Shown piece by piece: positions 49,588-59,099 of a DNA stretch of 64,000 nucleotides. A program made the position numbers and the translations under genes. The notes under the pieces were generated by a model, which saw nothing but the letters and a program-made list of their open reading frames with translations, had not been told where the DNA came from and ran no database searches. Origin of the DNA: Mycobacterium sp. ITM-2016-00317 (GTDB taxonomy: Bacteria; Actinomycetota; Actinomycetes; Mycobacteriales; Mycobacteriaceae); the NCBI RefSeq assembly GCF_002968295.1, contig NZ_CP134399.1, positions 5,996,111 through 6,060,110 of the forward strand, given 5' to 3'. Within the stretch, counting starts at the first letter, position 1. Every line of letters begins with the position of its first letter.

Positions 49588-52500
49588 CACCGGACCGCAC
49601 CGACCCCCACCGGCTCAACCGGCACAGCGGGCCGTCCGCGCCGAACTGTCCGACTCCGCGGTGGTGTCCCGGTCCTGGGGCATGGCGGTGGCCACCTTGG
49701 TCAGCCGTCTCACCGGGTTCGCCCGCATCGTGCTGCTCGCGGCGATCCTCGGCGCGGCGCTGTCCAGTGCGTTCACCGTCGCCAATCAGCTGCCCAACCT
49801 GATCGCGGCGCTGGTGCTGGAGGCGACCTTCACCGCGATCTTCGTCCCGGTGCTGGCGCGCGCCGAGCGCGACGACCCCGACGGTGGCACCGCGTTCGTC
49901 CGAAGGCTTCTCACGCTCGCCACCACGCTGCTGCTGGCGGTCACCGTGGTCTCGACGCTGGCCGCGCCGCTGCTGGTGGACCTGATGCTGGGCTCGGAAC
50001 CGCTGGTGAACCGGCCGCTGACCACCGCGTTCGCGTTCCTGCTGCTCCCCCAGATCATCTTCTACGGCCTGTCCTCGGTGTTCATGGCGATCCTGAACAC
50101 CCGCAACATCTTCGGGCCGCCGGCCTGGGCGCCGGTGGTCAACAACGTCGTCGCGATCCTCACTCTCGCGCTGTATGTGCTTGTGCCGGGCGAACTCTCG
50201 ATCAACCCGGTCGAGATGGGCAACGCCAAGCTGCTGGTGCTCGGGATCGGCACCACGCTCGGTGTGGTCGCCCAGGCCACGGTGCTGTTCGTCGCGCTCA
50301 GACGCGAGCGCATCAGCCTGCGGCCGTTGTGGGGCATCGACGACCGCTTGAAGAAATTCGGGATGATGGCGCTGGCGATGGTGCTCTACGTCCTGGTCAG
50401 CCAGATCGGGCTGATCGTCGGCAACCAGGTCGCCAGCGCCGCCTCGGCCTCCGGCCCCGCGATCTACAACTACACGTGGCTGGTACTGCAACTGCCGTTC
50501 GGCATCATCGGGGTCACCGTGCTGACCGTGGTGATGCCCCGGCTGTCGCGCAACGCCGCCGCCGACGACGGGCCCGCGGTGCTGGCCGACCTGTCGCTGG
50601 CCACCCGGCTGACCATGCTGACGCTGATCCCGATCGTCGCGATGATGACCGTCGGTGGGCCCGCGATCGGCAGCGCGCTGTTCGCCTACGGCAACTTCGG
50701 CGCCGTCAACGCCGGCTACCTCGGCATGGCGATCACGCTGTCGGCGTTCACACTCATCCCCTACGCGCTGGTGCTGCTGCAGCTGCGGGTGTTCTACGCC
50801 CGCCAGGAGCCGTGGACGCCGATCGTGCTCATCCTGGTGATCACCGCGGTGAAGATCGCGGCGTCGCTGGCCGCCCCGCACCTGACCGACGACCCGGACA
50901 TCGTCGCCGGCTACCTCGGCCTGGCCAACGGGCTCGGCTTCCTGGCAGGCGCAATCGTCGGCCACCTGTTGCTGCGGGCCCGCCTGAACCCACCGCGTGG
51001 GCGCCTGCTGAGCACCGGGGTGCTGCGCACGATCCTGGTCACCATCACCGCGTCACTGGCCGCGGGCCTGATCGCGCACGTGGTGGACCAGCTGGCCGGG
51101 CTGGAGAGTCTGACCGCGCACTGGGGCGCGGCCGGCTCACTGCTGCGCCTGCTGGCGCTCGGGCTGGTCATGGTGCCGATCATCGTCGGGGTGATGATCG
51201 CCGCCGGTGTCCCGGACGCGGTGGCCGCGCTCGCCGTGCTGCGGCGCCGGTTCGGTACCGGCAAGCCGACGGTGGCCGCCGGAGCGCTCACGTACCCTGA
51301 TCCCAGTAATCAGTCCTCGTCACGCCAACGTCAGCTTCCCAGGTCGGCGGCCCGAGGGTCGGCGGCCGAAGCAGCCGACGGGAGGCGGAAAGGATTCGCG
51401 GTGAGCGACAAACCCACCAGCGGTTCCCAGGCGGACCATGACTCCCAGCGTGACTCCCAGCACGACGCCCTGGCCACCACACGGATCGAGCGGCCGTCCC
51501 CCGACGACTTTCAGCCTGACGTGGCGGAACCGGCCGCGACCGCTGTGCCGCCCGCCGGGGACGCCGCCACCACGGCGATCCCGTCCGGACCGGATCCGGT
51601 GCGCGAACCCACCGACGGAACGACCCCGCCCGACGACGTCCACCTGGTTCCCGGCGCGACCGTCGTCGACGGCCGGTACCGGTTGCTCGTGTTCCACGGC
51701 GGGCCGGCACGGCTGCAGTTCTGGCAAGCCCTCGACACCGCGCTGGACCGCCAGGTCGCGCTCACCTTCGTCGACCCGGACGGCACCCTGACCGAACGGC
51801 AGGTGCAGGAGATCCTCGACCGCACCCAGCGGCTGAGCCGCATCGACATGCCCGGGGTGGCCCGGGTGCTCGACGTCAGCCGCTACGGGCACGGCGGCCT
51901 GGTGGTCTCCGAGTGGATCCGCGGCGGCTCGCTGGCGGAGGTCGCGGACACCAATCCGTCCCCGATCGGCGGTGCGCGCGCCATCCAGTCGCTGGCCGCC
52001 GCGGCCGAGGTGGCCCACCGCAACGGGGTCGCCCTGTCCATCGACCACCCGGGCCGCATCCGGGTCAGCATCGACGGGGACGTCGCGCTCGCGTTCCCGG
52101 CCACCATGCCCGACGCATCCCCCGACGACGACATCCGCGGCATCGGGGCCTCGCTGTACGCGCTGCTGGTGGACCGCTGGCCGCTGCCCGAGACCGGGGC
52201 GCCCAGCGGCCTGGAGCCCGCCGACCTCGACGCCGGCGGTCAACCCGTCGAACCCAAGGTCGTCGACCGCGACATCCCGTTCCAGATCTCGGCCGCCGCC
52301 GCGCGCGCAGTCGAAGAGGGCGGCGGCATCCGCAGCGCACCGACCCTGCTCAACCTGCTCCAGCAGGCCACCGCGATCGCCGACCGCACCGACCACATCG
52401 CCCCCGTCGACGAGCCTGCGGCCGGCACCGGCGACGGCGACTCGGCACCCGATCCAGAGGCCGAGGCCCGGCGCCGCAAGGGCCTCATCGTCGGGCTGAG

Positions 52501-53104
52501 CGCGGCCGGCGTGATCGCGATCGTGGCGGTGATCCTGCTGGGCACCGCGCTGAGCCGCATCTTCGGCGATGTCGGCAACGGACTCGGCGGCGACGAGCTC
52601 GGCCTCAACACCCCGCCGTCGTCGTCATCCGAGTCGGCCCCGACCCAGAGCGGTTCTGTCGTCGAACCCGTTGCGGTGAGCGTGTTCTCGCCCGAGGGTG
52701 AGGCCGACGCACCCGATGAGGCCGACCTCGCGATCGACGGAGACACGTCCACGGCGTGGCCCATCGACACCTACAGCGACGCCGTGCCGTTCCCGAACTT
52801 CAAGAACGGCGTCGGGCTGATGCTGCAGTTGCCGGAGCCGACCGAGCTGAGCTCGGTCACGGTGAACCTGAACAGCACCGGGACATCGGTGCAGATCCGG
52901 TCGGCCACCTCGGCGACGCCGTCCTCGCTGGACGCCACCACCGCGATGACCGATCCCACCCCGCTCAAGCCCGGCTCCAACACCATCGAGATCTCCGACG
53001 CCGAACCGACCGAGTACGTGCTGGTGTGGGTGTCCACCCTGGGCCAGGTCAATGGGCAGAGCCGCTCGGACATCGCGGAGATCACCCTCAACGGCACGTC
53101 CTGA
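49580..53104 (+). CDS. murJ: lipid II flippase MurJ/MviN fused to a pseudokinase and an extracytoplasmic domain
   Basis: 1174 residues from ATG 49580, after GGAGG and overlapping the previous stop by eight bases. Residues 1-560 are the MurJ flippase with about 14 membrane helices (VSRLTGFARIVLLAAILGAA near the start). About 560-690 is a disordered linker. About 690-930 is a protein-kinase-like domain starting VVDGRYRLLVFHGGPARLQF, with no Gly loop and Thr in place of the ATP-binding Lys (VALTFVD), hence a pseudokinase. One helix at 969-991 follows, then a discoidin/galactose-binding-like domain (LAIDGDTSTAWPIDTYSD). In mycobacteria PknB phosphorylates this region, which recruits FhaA to restrain wall synthesis. 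Confidence 0.95.
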   Translation: MRNTGPHRPPPAQPAQRAVRAELSDSAVVSRSWGMAVATLVSRLTGFARIVLLAAILGAALSSAFTVANQLPNLIAALVLEATFTAIFVPVLARAERDDPDGGTAFVRRLLTLATTLLLAVTVVSTLAAPLLVDLMLGSEPLVNRPLTTAFAFLLLPQIIFYGLSSVFMAILNTRNIFGPPAWAPVVNNVVAILTLALYVLVPGELSINPVEMGNAKLLVLGIGTTLGVVAQATVLFVALRRERISLRPLWGIDDRLKKFGMMALAMVLYVLVSQIGLIVGNQVASAASASGPAIYNYTWLVLQLPFGIIGVTVLTVVMPRLSRNAAADDGPAVLADLSLATRLTMLTLIPIVAMMTVGGPAIGSALFAYGNFGAVNAGYLGMAITLSAFTLIPYALVLLQLRVFYARQEPWTPIVLILVITAVKIAASLAAPHLTDDPDIVAGYLGLANGLGFLAGAIVGHLLLRARLNPPRGRLLSTGVLRTILVTITASLAAGLIAHVVDQLAGLESLTAHWGAAGSLLRLLALGLVMVPIIVGVMIAAGVPDAVAALAVLRRRFGTGKPTVAAGALTYPDPSNQSSSRQRQLPRSAARGSAAEAADGRRKGFAVSDKPTSGSQADHDSQRDSQHDALATTRIERPSPDDFQPDVAEPAATAVPPAGDAATTAIPSGPDPVREPTDGTTPPDDVHLVPGATVVDGRYRLLVFHGGPARLQFWQALDTALDRQVALTFVDPDGTLTERQVQEILDRTQRLSRIDMPGVARVLDVSRYGHGGLVVSEWIRGGSLAEVADTNPSPIGGARAIQSLAAAAEVAHRNGVALSIDHPGRIRVSIDGDVALAFPATMPDASPDDDIRGIGASLYALLVDRWPLPETGAPSGLEPADLDAGGQPVEPKVVDRDIPFQISAAAARAVEEGGGIRSAPTLLNLLQQATAIADRTDHIAPVDEPAAGTGDGDSAPDPEAEARRRKGLIVGLSAAGVIAIVAVILLGTALSRIFGDVGNGLGGDELGLNTPPSSSSESAPTQSGSVVEPVAVSVFSPEGEADAPDEADLAIDGDTSTAWPIDTYSDAVPFPNFKNGVGLMLQLPEPTELSSVTVNLNSTGTSVQIRSATSATPSSLDATTAMTDPTPLKPGSNTIEISDAEPTEYVLVWVSTLGQVNGQSRSDIAEITLNGTS

Positions 53105-53160
53105 GTCCAGCGCCGAAACTGGTGTCGGACCCTCCCCGCCGCGCCGATTAGTGTTCGGCT

Positions 53161-53733
53161 GTGGGCATTTTCGGGGACTCGCCGGGCCGGTCCGCCGAGC
53201 CGCGCACCGACGCCGAACTACTGAGCGCCCACGTCCACGGCGACCGCTACGCGTTCGAGGAGCTCTTCTACCGCCACCACCGCCAGCTCTACCGGCTGGC
53301 ACAGCTGACCAGCCGGGACCCCGACGACGCCGCCGACGCGCTGCAGGACGCGATGCTGGCCGCACACCGCACCGCCGCGGCGTTCCGGCACGACTCGGCG
53401 GTCACCAGCTGGCTCTACCGCATCGTCGTCAACGCGTGTCTGGACCGCCTGCGACGCAACAGAACCCGAGCCTGCGAGGAACTCGACGACCAGCTCTGCG
53501 GCGCTGTCGACCCGACCGGGCACGTGGAGACCGCGATCGTGATCGAGCGGGCGCTGATGCGGCTGCCCGTCGAGCAGCGGGCCGCGGTCGTCGCCGTGGA
53601 CATGCAGGGCTACAGCGTGGCCGAGACCGCCCGGATGCTCGGGATCGCCGAGGGCACGGTGAAGTCCCGCTGTTCACGGGCCCGGTCCAAACTCGCCGCG
53701 TCGCTGCACTACTTCGCCGCCACCGCGGAGTGA
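53161..53733 (+). CDS. sigM: ECF RNA polymerase sigma factor SigM
   Basis: 190 residues from GTG 53161. Region 2 is at about 25-90: FEELFYRHHRQLYRLAQLTS, DDAADALQDAMLAAHRTAAA, TSWLYRIVVNACLDRLRR. Region 4 is at about 125-180: ALMRLPVEQRAAVVAVDMQG, YSVAETARMLGIAEGTVKSR. It lies between murJ and the anti-sigma gene rsmA, the standard cluster. Mycobacterial SigM controls a small set of secreted proteins and lipid genes and is held by RsmA until released. Confidence 0.94.
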   Translation: MGIFGDSPGRSAEPRTDAELLSAHVHGDRYAFEELFYRHHRQLYRLAQLTSRDPDDAADALQDAMLAAHRTAAAFRHDSAVTSWLYRIVVNACLDRLRRNRTRACEELDDQLCGAVDPTGHVETAIVIERALMRLPVEQRAAVVAVDMQGYSVAETARMLGIAEGTVKSRCSRARSKLAASLHYFAATAE

Positions 53734-53786
53734 CCTGCGTCCGTTAGCCTCGAACGATCTGTCGGGCCTAGATCATCGGGAGCGGG

Positions 53787-54394
53787 ATGGACAGCGGCGC
53801 GGACCCGGACCGCCACCCCGAGGTGCGCCGCGCGTTGCAGGACCTCCGGGACGATCCGGACAGCGCGCCCGCGGTCCCCCCGAGGTGACCGCCCGGATCG
53901 GGGCCGCGCTGCGCACGGCCTCACGCAGCGCCGCCCACACCGCCGCCCGCCCGCGCCTCAGCGGACTGCAACGGGCCGGTCTGGTCGCCGGTGCGGCCGC
54001 GGTGATCGCCGGGCTCGTCGTCGGCGCGATCGCGCTGAACCGCGCTCCCGAGCCGGCGTTCCCGGCCGGACCGACCGCATCGCGGATCACCGCCCCCGGT
54101 CCCGACCACGGCTTCCCGCTCTCCGACGCCGAGGTGCTGGCCCTGCTCGACCGGGCCCCCGATCTCGGTGCGCTCAGCGAACCCGCTCGCCGGGGTGCGT
54201 GCCTGACCGGCCTCGGCTACGCACCCGATGTCGACATTCTCGGCGGCACCCGGCTGCAGATGGCCGGCCGGCCCGCGGTGGTGCTGGTGCTGGACGGCGC
54301 GATTCCCTCGCAGTTCTCCGCGGTGGTCGTGCCCGCAACCTGCAACGCCGCACACACCGGACTGCTCGCCGAGACCGCCGTCGCGCGCCCGTGA
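53787..54394 (+). pseudogene. rsmA: anti-sigma-M factor RsmA, frameshifted near its start
   Basis: ATG 53787 opens with MDSGADPDRHPEVRRALQDL, then RDDPDSAPAVPP, and hits a TGA just after a run of six C at 53876-53881. With seven C the frame would read on into EVTARIGAALRTASRSAAHT, a membrane helix LQRAGLVAGAAAVIAGLVVG (about residue 70) and an extracytoplasmic domain with CLTGLGYAP and VVVPATC, whose two Cys fit a redox-sensing anti-sigma protein. As given, only a product lacking the first 30 or so residues (from 53885) could be made, which would lose part of the sigma-binding domain. A homopolymer sequencing error is the likely cause. Confidence 0.75.
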
Positions 54395-54402
54395 GGGCGG
54401 TC

Positions 54403-54429
54403 GGGAACACCCGGGCATACCCTGGTGTT
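54403..54429 (+). promoter_or_regulatory. SigH-type promoter of trxB-trxA
   Basis: GGGAACA (54403-54409) and GTT (54427-54429) are separated by 17 bases, matching the GGAAC/CGTT pattern of SigH/SigR-type ECF promoters, although the -10 begins TGTT instead of CGTT. It lies 67 bases before the trxB start. In M. tuberculosis trxB2-trxC is SigH-controlled under disulfide stress. Confidence 0.6.
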
Positions 54430-54495
54430 TAGTGAACGCGGTTGTTTACACAGCTACGGTTCTGGACAACAACTGCCGCAAGCAGAAAGGCACGC

Positions 54496-55506
54496 ATGAC
54501 CTCCTCAGACATGACTTCCTCGGACGTCGTCCACGACGTCATCATCATCGGATCCGGTCCGGCCGGGTACACGGCCGCGATCTACGCCGCCCGCGCCCAG
54601 CTGCAGCCGCTGGTGTTCGAGGGCAGCCAGTTCGGTGGCGCGCTGATGACGACCACCGAGGTCGAGAACTACCCCGGCTTCCGGGAGGGCATCACCGGAC
54701 CGGAACTGATGGACCAGATGCGCGAGCAGGCGCTGCGCTTCGGCGCCGACCTGCGCATGGAGGACGTCGACGCCGTCGACCTGACCGGTCCGGTGAAGTC
54801 CGTCACCGTCGGCGACGAGACCCACCGCGCCCGCGCGGTGATCCTGGCCATGGGCGCGGCGGCCCGCCACCTCGGCATCCCCGGCGAGGACGCGCTGCTC
54901 GGCATGGGCGTGAGCACCTGCGCCACCTGTGACGGCTTCTTCTTCCGCGACCAGGACATCGTCGTGGTCGGCGGTGGCGACTCCGCGATGGAGGAGGCCA
55001 CCTTCCTGACCCGCTTCGCCCGCAGCGTGACCCTGATCCACCGTCGCGACGAGTTCCGCGCCTCCAAGATCATGCTGGAGCGTGCGCAGGCCAACGAGAA
55101 GATCACCATCCTGACCAACACCCAGGTGACCGCGATCGAGGGTGATCCCAAGGTGACCGGCGTGCGGCTGCGCAACACCGTCACGGGCGAGGAGTCCGCG
55201 CTCGCGGTGACCGGCGTGTTCGTCGCCGTCGGGCACGACCCGCGATCGGAGCTGGTCCGCGGTCAGGTCGAGGTCGACGACGAGGGCTACGTCAAAGTGC
55301 AGGGCCGCACCAGCTACACGTCGATCGACGGTGTGTTCGCCGCAGGCGATCTCGTCGACCACACCTACCGGCAGGCGATCACCGCGGCCGGAAGTGGTTG
55401 TGCCGCATCGATCGACGCCGAGCGTTGGCTGGCCGACCATGCCGAGCCGGGCGAAAGAACTTCGACCACAACCGAAGACAGCGACCTGATAGGAGCACAG
55501 CAGTGA
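54496..55506 (+). CDS. trxB: thioredoxin-disulfide reductase
   Basis: 336 residues from ATG 54496, after GAAAGG. An FAD loop [20 protein letters not shown] is near the N-terminus, the redox-active CATC in [20 protein letters not shown] at about 150, the NADPH loop [28 protein letters not shown], and the C-terminal FAD motif [20 protein letters not shown]. It reduces thioredoxin with NADPH in the cytosol. The stop overlaps the thioredoxin start in GTGA. A SigH-type promoter lies upstream. Confidence 0.96.
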   Translation: MTSSDMTSSDVVHDVIIIGSGPAGYTAAIYAARAQLQPLVFEGSQFGGALMTTTEVENYPGFREGITGPELMDQMREQALRFGADLRMEDVDAVDLTGPVKSVTVGDETHRARAVILAMGAAARHLGIPGEDALLGMGVSTCATCDGFFFRDQDIVVVGGGDSAMEEATFLTRFARSVTLIHRRDEFRASKIMLERAQANEKITILTNTQVTAIEGDPKVTGVRLRNTVTGEESALAVTGVFVAVGHDPRSELVRGQVEVDDEGYVKVQGRTSYTSIDGVFAAGDLVDHTYRQAITAAGSGCAASIDAERWLADHAEPGERTSTTTEDSDLIGAQQ

Positions 55507-55832
55507 GCGATGCCAACACGGTCACCGTGACCGACGATTCGTTCTCCGACGACGTCCTGTCGAGCGGCACCCCGGTGCTGGTGGACTTCTGGGCGACCTG
55601 GTGCGGCCCGTGCAAGATGGTCGCCCCGGTGCTCGAGGAGATCGCGTCCGAGAAGGCCGGCTCACTGACCGTCGCCAAGCTCGACGTCGACGAGAATCCG
55701 GCCACCGCGCGTGATTTCCAGGTGGTGTCCATCCCCACGATGATCCTGTTCAAGGACGGCCAGCCGGTGAAGCGGATCGTCGGCGCCAAAGGCAAGGCGG
55801 CACTGCTCCGCGAGCTGTCTGACGTGGTCTGA
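55503..55832 (+). CDS. trxA: thioredoxin
   Basis: 109 residues from GTG 55503, overlapping the trxB stop by four bases. Thioredoxin fold with the active site [20 protein letters not shown], then [20 protein letters not shown] (cis-Pro) and [20 protein letters not shown]. It is the partner of the reductase encoded upstream (TrxC in M. tuberculosis naming). Three successive hairpins separate it from cwlM. Confidence 0.96.
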   Translation: MSDANTVTVTDDSFSDDVLSSGTPVLVDFWATWCGPCKMVAPVLEEIASEKAGSLTVAKLDVDENPATARDFQVVSIPTMILFKDGQPVKRIVGAKGKAALLRELSDVV

Positions 55833-55837
55833 CGCGC

Positions 55838-55866
55838 TCGGGACGCCGCGAAACGCGGTGTCCCGA
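55838..55866 (+). terminator. hairpin after trxA
   Basis: TCGGGACGCCGCG pairs with CGCGGTGTCCCGA over 13 bp with one G-T wobble and an AAA loop, starting six bases after the trxA stop. No U run follows. It probably ends or attenuates the trxB-trxA transcript. Confidence 0.7.
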
Positions 55867-55872
55867 CGCGCT

Positions 55873-55891
55873 GGGGTTTTCTCGAAACCCC
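55873..55891 (+). terminator. second hairpin between trxA and cwlM
   Basis: GGGGTTT (55873-55879) pairs with AAACCCC (55885-55891) over a TCTCG loop. It follows the trxA terminator by six bases and touches the next hairpin. Confidence 0.5.
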
Positions 55892-55905
55892 TCTCAGTCT
55901 GAGAG
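55891..55905 (+). promoter_or_regulatory. hairpin overlapping the cwlM ribosome-binding site
   Basis: CTCTCA-GTC-TGAGAG forms a 6-bp stem with a 3-base loop. The right arm GAGAG is part of the best candidate Shine-Dalgarno sequence (GAGAGA, ending 10 bases before ATG 55916), so folding would hide it. Confidence 0.45.
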
Positions 55906-55915
55906 AATCTTGGCT

Positions 55916-57103
55916 ATGTCGAGTCTGCGTCGCGGTGACCGCGGAGGTCCGGTCGCCGAGATCCGGGCCGCTCTTGCCGCCCTCGGCATGCTCGAAAGCG
56001 CAGATGAGGACATCATCACCGGCAAGCTCGTCGCCGCGGACATGTTCGACGACGAGCTCGACCGCGCGGTGCGCGCATTTCAGCAACATCGCGGCCTGTT
56101 GGTCGACGGCGTCGTCGGCGAGGCCACCTATCGCGCCCTGAAGGAAGCCTCCTACCGCCTCGGCGCGCGCACCCTCAACCACCAGTTCGGTGCGCCCATG
56201 TACGGCGACGACGTCGCCACTCTGCAGGCCCGCCTTCAGGATCTCGGGTTCTACACCGGGATGGTCGACGGGCACTTCGGTCTGCAGACCCACAACGCGC
56301 TGTCGTCCTATCAGCGTGAGTACGGGCTGTACCCGGACGGCATCTGTGGTCCGGAGACGTTGCGCTCCTTGTACTTTCTCGGCTCCCGGGTCACCGGCGG
56401 GTCACCGCACGCGATCCGCGAGGAGGAGTTGGTACGCCGCTCCGGACCTCGGCTGTCCGGTAAGCGCATCATCGTCGATCCCGGGCGTGGCGGGGCGGAC
56501 CACGGCGTGATCCTCAACGGGCCCAACGGTCCGATCAGCGAGGCAGACATCCTGTGGGACCTGGCCTCGCGGCTGGAAGGCCGCATGACCGCGATCGGCA
56601 TCGAGACGTTCCTGTCGCGGCCCGCCACCGCGTCTCCGGCCGACGCCGAACGCGCCGCAACCGCCAACACCGTCGGTGCGGACATGATGATCAGCCTGCG
56701 GTGTGCCACCCACACCAGCCCCGCCGCCAGTGGTGTCGCGTCGTTCCATTTCGGTAACTCGCACGGATCGGTGTCCACCATCGGACGCAATCTGGCCGAT
56801 TTCATCCAGCGGGAAGTAGTGGCCCGCACCGGCTTCCGTGATTGCCGCGTGCACGGACGGACCTGGGATCTGCTGCGGCTGACCCGGATGCCGACCGTTC
56901 AGGTCGACGTCGGCTACATCACCAATCCCGAGGACCGGGCCAAGCTCGTCTCACCGGCCTCCCGCGACGCATTGGCCGAAGGCATCCTCGCCGCGGTCAA
57001 GCGGCTCTATCTGCTCGGCAAGAACGACCGGCCGACCGGCACCTTCACCTTCGCCGAACTGCTCGCACACGAGCTCGCGGTCGAACAATCCCGCCGCGCC
57101 TGA
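55916..57103 (+). CDS. cwlM: CwlM, regulatory amidase-like protein
   Basis: 395 residues from ATG 55916. Two peptidoglycan-binding-1 repeats occur at about 8-75 (VRAFQQHRGLLVDGVVGEAT) and 90-150 (LQARLQDLGFYTGMVDGHFG). An amidase_3 domain follows at about 180-370 (KRIIVDPGRGGADHGVILNG). The usual DPGHGG zinc His is Arg here, so catalysis is doubtful, in line with the known cytosolic regulatory role: PknB-phosphorylated CwlM activates MurA and also works with MurJ/FhaA. The C-terminal tail carries Thr residues (RPTGTFTFAELL) in the region phosphorylated in homologues. There is no signal peptide. Confidence 0.94.
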   Translation: MSSLRRGDRGGPVAEIRAALAALGMLESADEDIITGKLVAADMFDDELDRAVRAFQQHRGLLVDGVVGEATYRALKEASYRLGARTLNHQFGAPMYGDDVATLQARLQDLGFYTGMVDGHFGLQTHNALSSYQREYGLYPDGICGPETLRSLYFLGSRVTGGSPHAIREEELVRRSGPRLSGKRIIVDPGRGGADHGVILNGPNGPISEADILWDLASRLEGRMTAIGIETFLSRPATASPADAERAATANTVGADMMISLRCATHTSPAASGVASFHFGNSHGSVSTIGRNLADFIQREVVARTGFRDCRVHGRTWDLLRLTRMPTVQVDVGYITNPEDRAKLVSPASRDALAEGILAAVKRLYLLGKNDRPTGTFTFAELLAHELAVEQSRRA

Positions 57104-57113
57104 GCGAGCTGCG

Positions 57114-57866
57114 TCAGTCGCAGCGGCCCGCGCCCGCCCCCACCGGCTGCTCGAGCTGCGCGCTCTCCAACAACCGTTCCAGCGCCGCCTCCACGCCGGC
57201 CTTCCAGCCCAGTCCCTGCTCGAGCTCGAGCCGCAGCCGGGGGAAGTGTGTGTGGTGCGAAACCACCACGAAGCCGGCGTCCAGCAACAGGTCCGCGTCC
57301 ACGACGCACTGATCCGCCGAACAGTCGCCGAGGGTTTCCAGCACCGGTCGCACGTCGTCGGGCGCGGCGTTGATGTCGGTCAGGGCTTTGGCCTCGCTGG
57401 TCCGGCCGAACGCTTCGAGCGCCCGCACCCCGCGGCGCACCAGGTCTTGGACCACTGCCATCAACAACGCTTGGGACAGATCCCCGGAGGTGCCGTCGCC
57501 GGCCTCGACACCCAGGGTCGTCAACAGCACCGCGTCGGCGCTGACCGGTCCGGTCGGAAACCGGGTCGCCCTCGGCACCGACCGCGGCGGCGCGTAGAAC
57601 GCATAGCCAAGACACGGGTCGTCATCGGAGAACTCGTCGCCGGTCGAGCCGGCAGTGGACGGCCGGTGCTCGACCGCGAGCTGACCGCACGAACCCCATT
57701 CGAGCATGACCATCGACAGCCACGCTTCCTTCTCGAACTCGGGGTCGGACAGGTGATCGCCCCGGTCGATAATCGCCGGATCGACCTCCCAGTACACGCA
57801 GCGCCGCGCGTGCTTGGGCAGCTGCTCGAACGCCTCGAGCCGAAGGGGCGTGATTCGTGCGTCCAC
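57114..57866 (-). CDS. conserved hypothetical protein (Rv3916c homologue)
   Basis: 250 residues from GTG 57866 (DARITPLRLEAFEQLPKHAR). Upstream in-frame sequence to 57986 is not conserved-looking. It has a GNAT-like layout: RCVYWEVDPA at the start, LGYAFYAPPRSVPRATRFPT in the middle, then VLLTTLGVEAGDGTSGDLSQ and ALLMAVVQDLVRRGVRALEA, resembling the acetyl-CoA-binding strand and helix. The last third includes GDCSADQCVVDADLLLDAGF and VVVSHHTHFPRLRLEL. An acetyltransferase role is inferred only. It converges on cwlM and lies downstream of parB. Confidence 0.8.
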   Translation of the reverse strand: MDARITPLRLEAFEQLPKHARRCVYWEVDPAIIDRGDHLSDPEFEKEAWLSMVMLEWGSCGQLAVEHRPSTAGSTGDEFSDDDPCLGYAFYAPPRSVPRATRFPTGPVSADAVLLTTLGVEAGDGTSGDLSQALLMAVVQDLVRRGVRALEAFGRTSEAKALTDINAAPDDVRPVLETLGDCSADQCVVDADLLLDAGFVVVSHHTHFPRLRLELEQGLGWKAGVEAALERLLESAQLEQPVGAGAGRCD

Positions 57867-58083
57867 TAGATTTCCCGGTCTCTGCGCCGTCTCGATCCGG
57901 ACGACTGCCTCTCCAGGATAGAAGGCGGGCGCAACCCGTTGCCGCCGCGGCCGGTGCTGCCGCCCCCATCCGGCACGTTTACCCAATTCTGCTGAGCCAG
58001 AACACCTTTGCCGCGACGCCGAAAAAGTCGGGCGGCGACTGCGCCATCTGTGTCACAGTGACGTAATTCGCCGGTGTGGTAGG

Positions 58084-59099
58084 TCATCGCTCAGACGCGT
58101 TCATCAACTCCACAATGCGCTGCAAATCGTCGACGGATCCGAACTCCACGACGATCTTGCCTTTGCGCTTCCCCAGGCTCACCGTCACGCGGGTGTCGAA
58201 CGCCGTCGACAGCTGCTCGGCGACATCTTGCAGCCCGGGCATCTGGATGGGCTTGCGCCGGGGAGCTGCGGCGGCGCTTCCCCGTTGCGATTGGCGATCG
58301 TCACCGCCTCCTCAGTGGCGCGGACCGACAACCCTTCGGCGACGATGCGTGCGGCGAGCTCCTCCTGCGCTTCGGCCCCGGCCTCGAGCGACAACAGCGC
58401 ACGCGCATGCCCGGCGGAGAGGACCCCGGCGGCCACCCGGCGCTGCACCGCGATCGGCAGGCGCAGCAGCCGGATCATGTTGGTGATGACCGGACGCGAG
58501 CGGCCGATCCGGGACGCCAGTTCATCGTGGGTGACGTCGAATTCCTCGAGCAGCTGCTGATACGCCGCGGCCTCTTCGAGCGGGTTCAGCTGAACCCGGT
58601 GGATGTTCTCCAACAGCGCATCGCGCAGCATGCTGTCGTCGGCGGTCTCCCGCACGATCGCGGGGATGGTCGCGACGCCTGCCAGCTGTGCCGCGCGCCA
58701 GCGCCGCTCCCCCATCACCAGCTGATACCGCGGCGCGGTTTGACCCTCGGTCGCCGGCACCGCGCGCACCACGATCGGCTGCATCAAACCGAACTCACGG
58801 ATCGAGTGCACCAGCTCGGCCAATGCGTCCTCGTCGAACACCTGGCGGGGCTGACGGGGGTTCGGATCGATCAGCGACGGTGCGATCTCGCGGTACACCG
58901 CGCCGACCGGATTCTCGTCCTCCGCCGGGGCGACGGCGGGCGCCGGCTTCTGCGGTGCCCCGCCGAGCACGACGTCGGCCGCGGCCGCCCCCATCTTCGG
59001 ACCCAGAGTGGCGGGTTCGCCGGTCTCGGCCGGCCCGGTGGGGATCAGTGAGGCGAGGCCCCGACCCAGGCCGCTGCGCTTACGTGCCGCGTTGTTCAT
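58084..59099 (-). CDS. parB: chromosome partitioning protein ParB, C-terminus frameshifted as given
   Basis: ATG 59099 overlaps the parA stop (ATGA). The CTPase/N-terminal domain has [20 protein letters not shown] and [20 protein letters not shown] (GERRxRA). The HTH has [20 protein letters not shown]. The frame as given runs into an unrelated tail and stops at 58185. At 58280-58283 a run of four C (four G on the coding strand) needs five to restore [20 protein letters not shown], then [20 protein letters not shown], the normal dimerisation domain ending at 58084. With that base the protein is about 338 residues, a normal ParB. It binds and spreads from parS near oriC. Confidence 0.88.
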
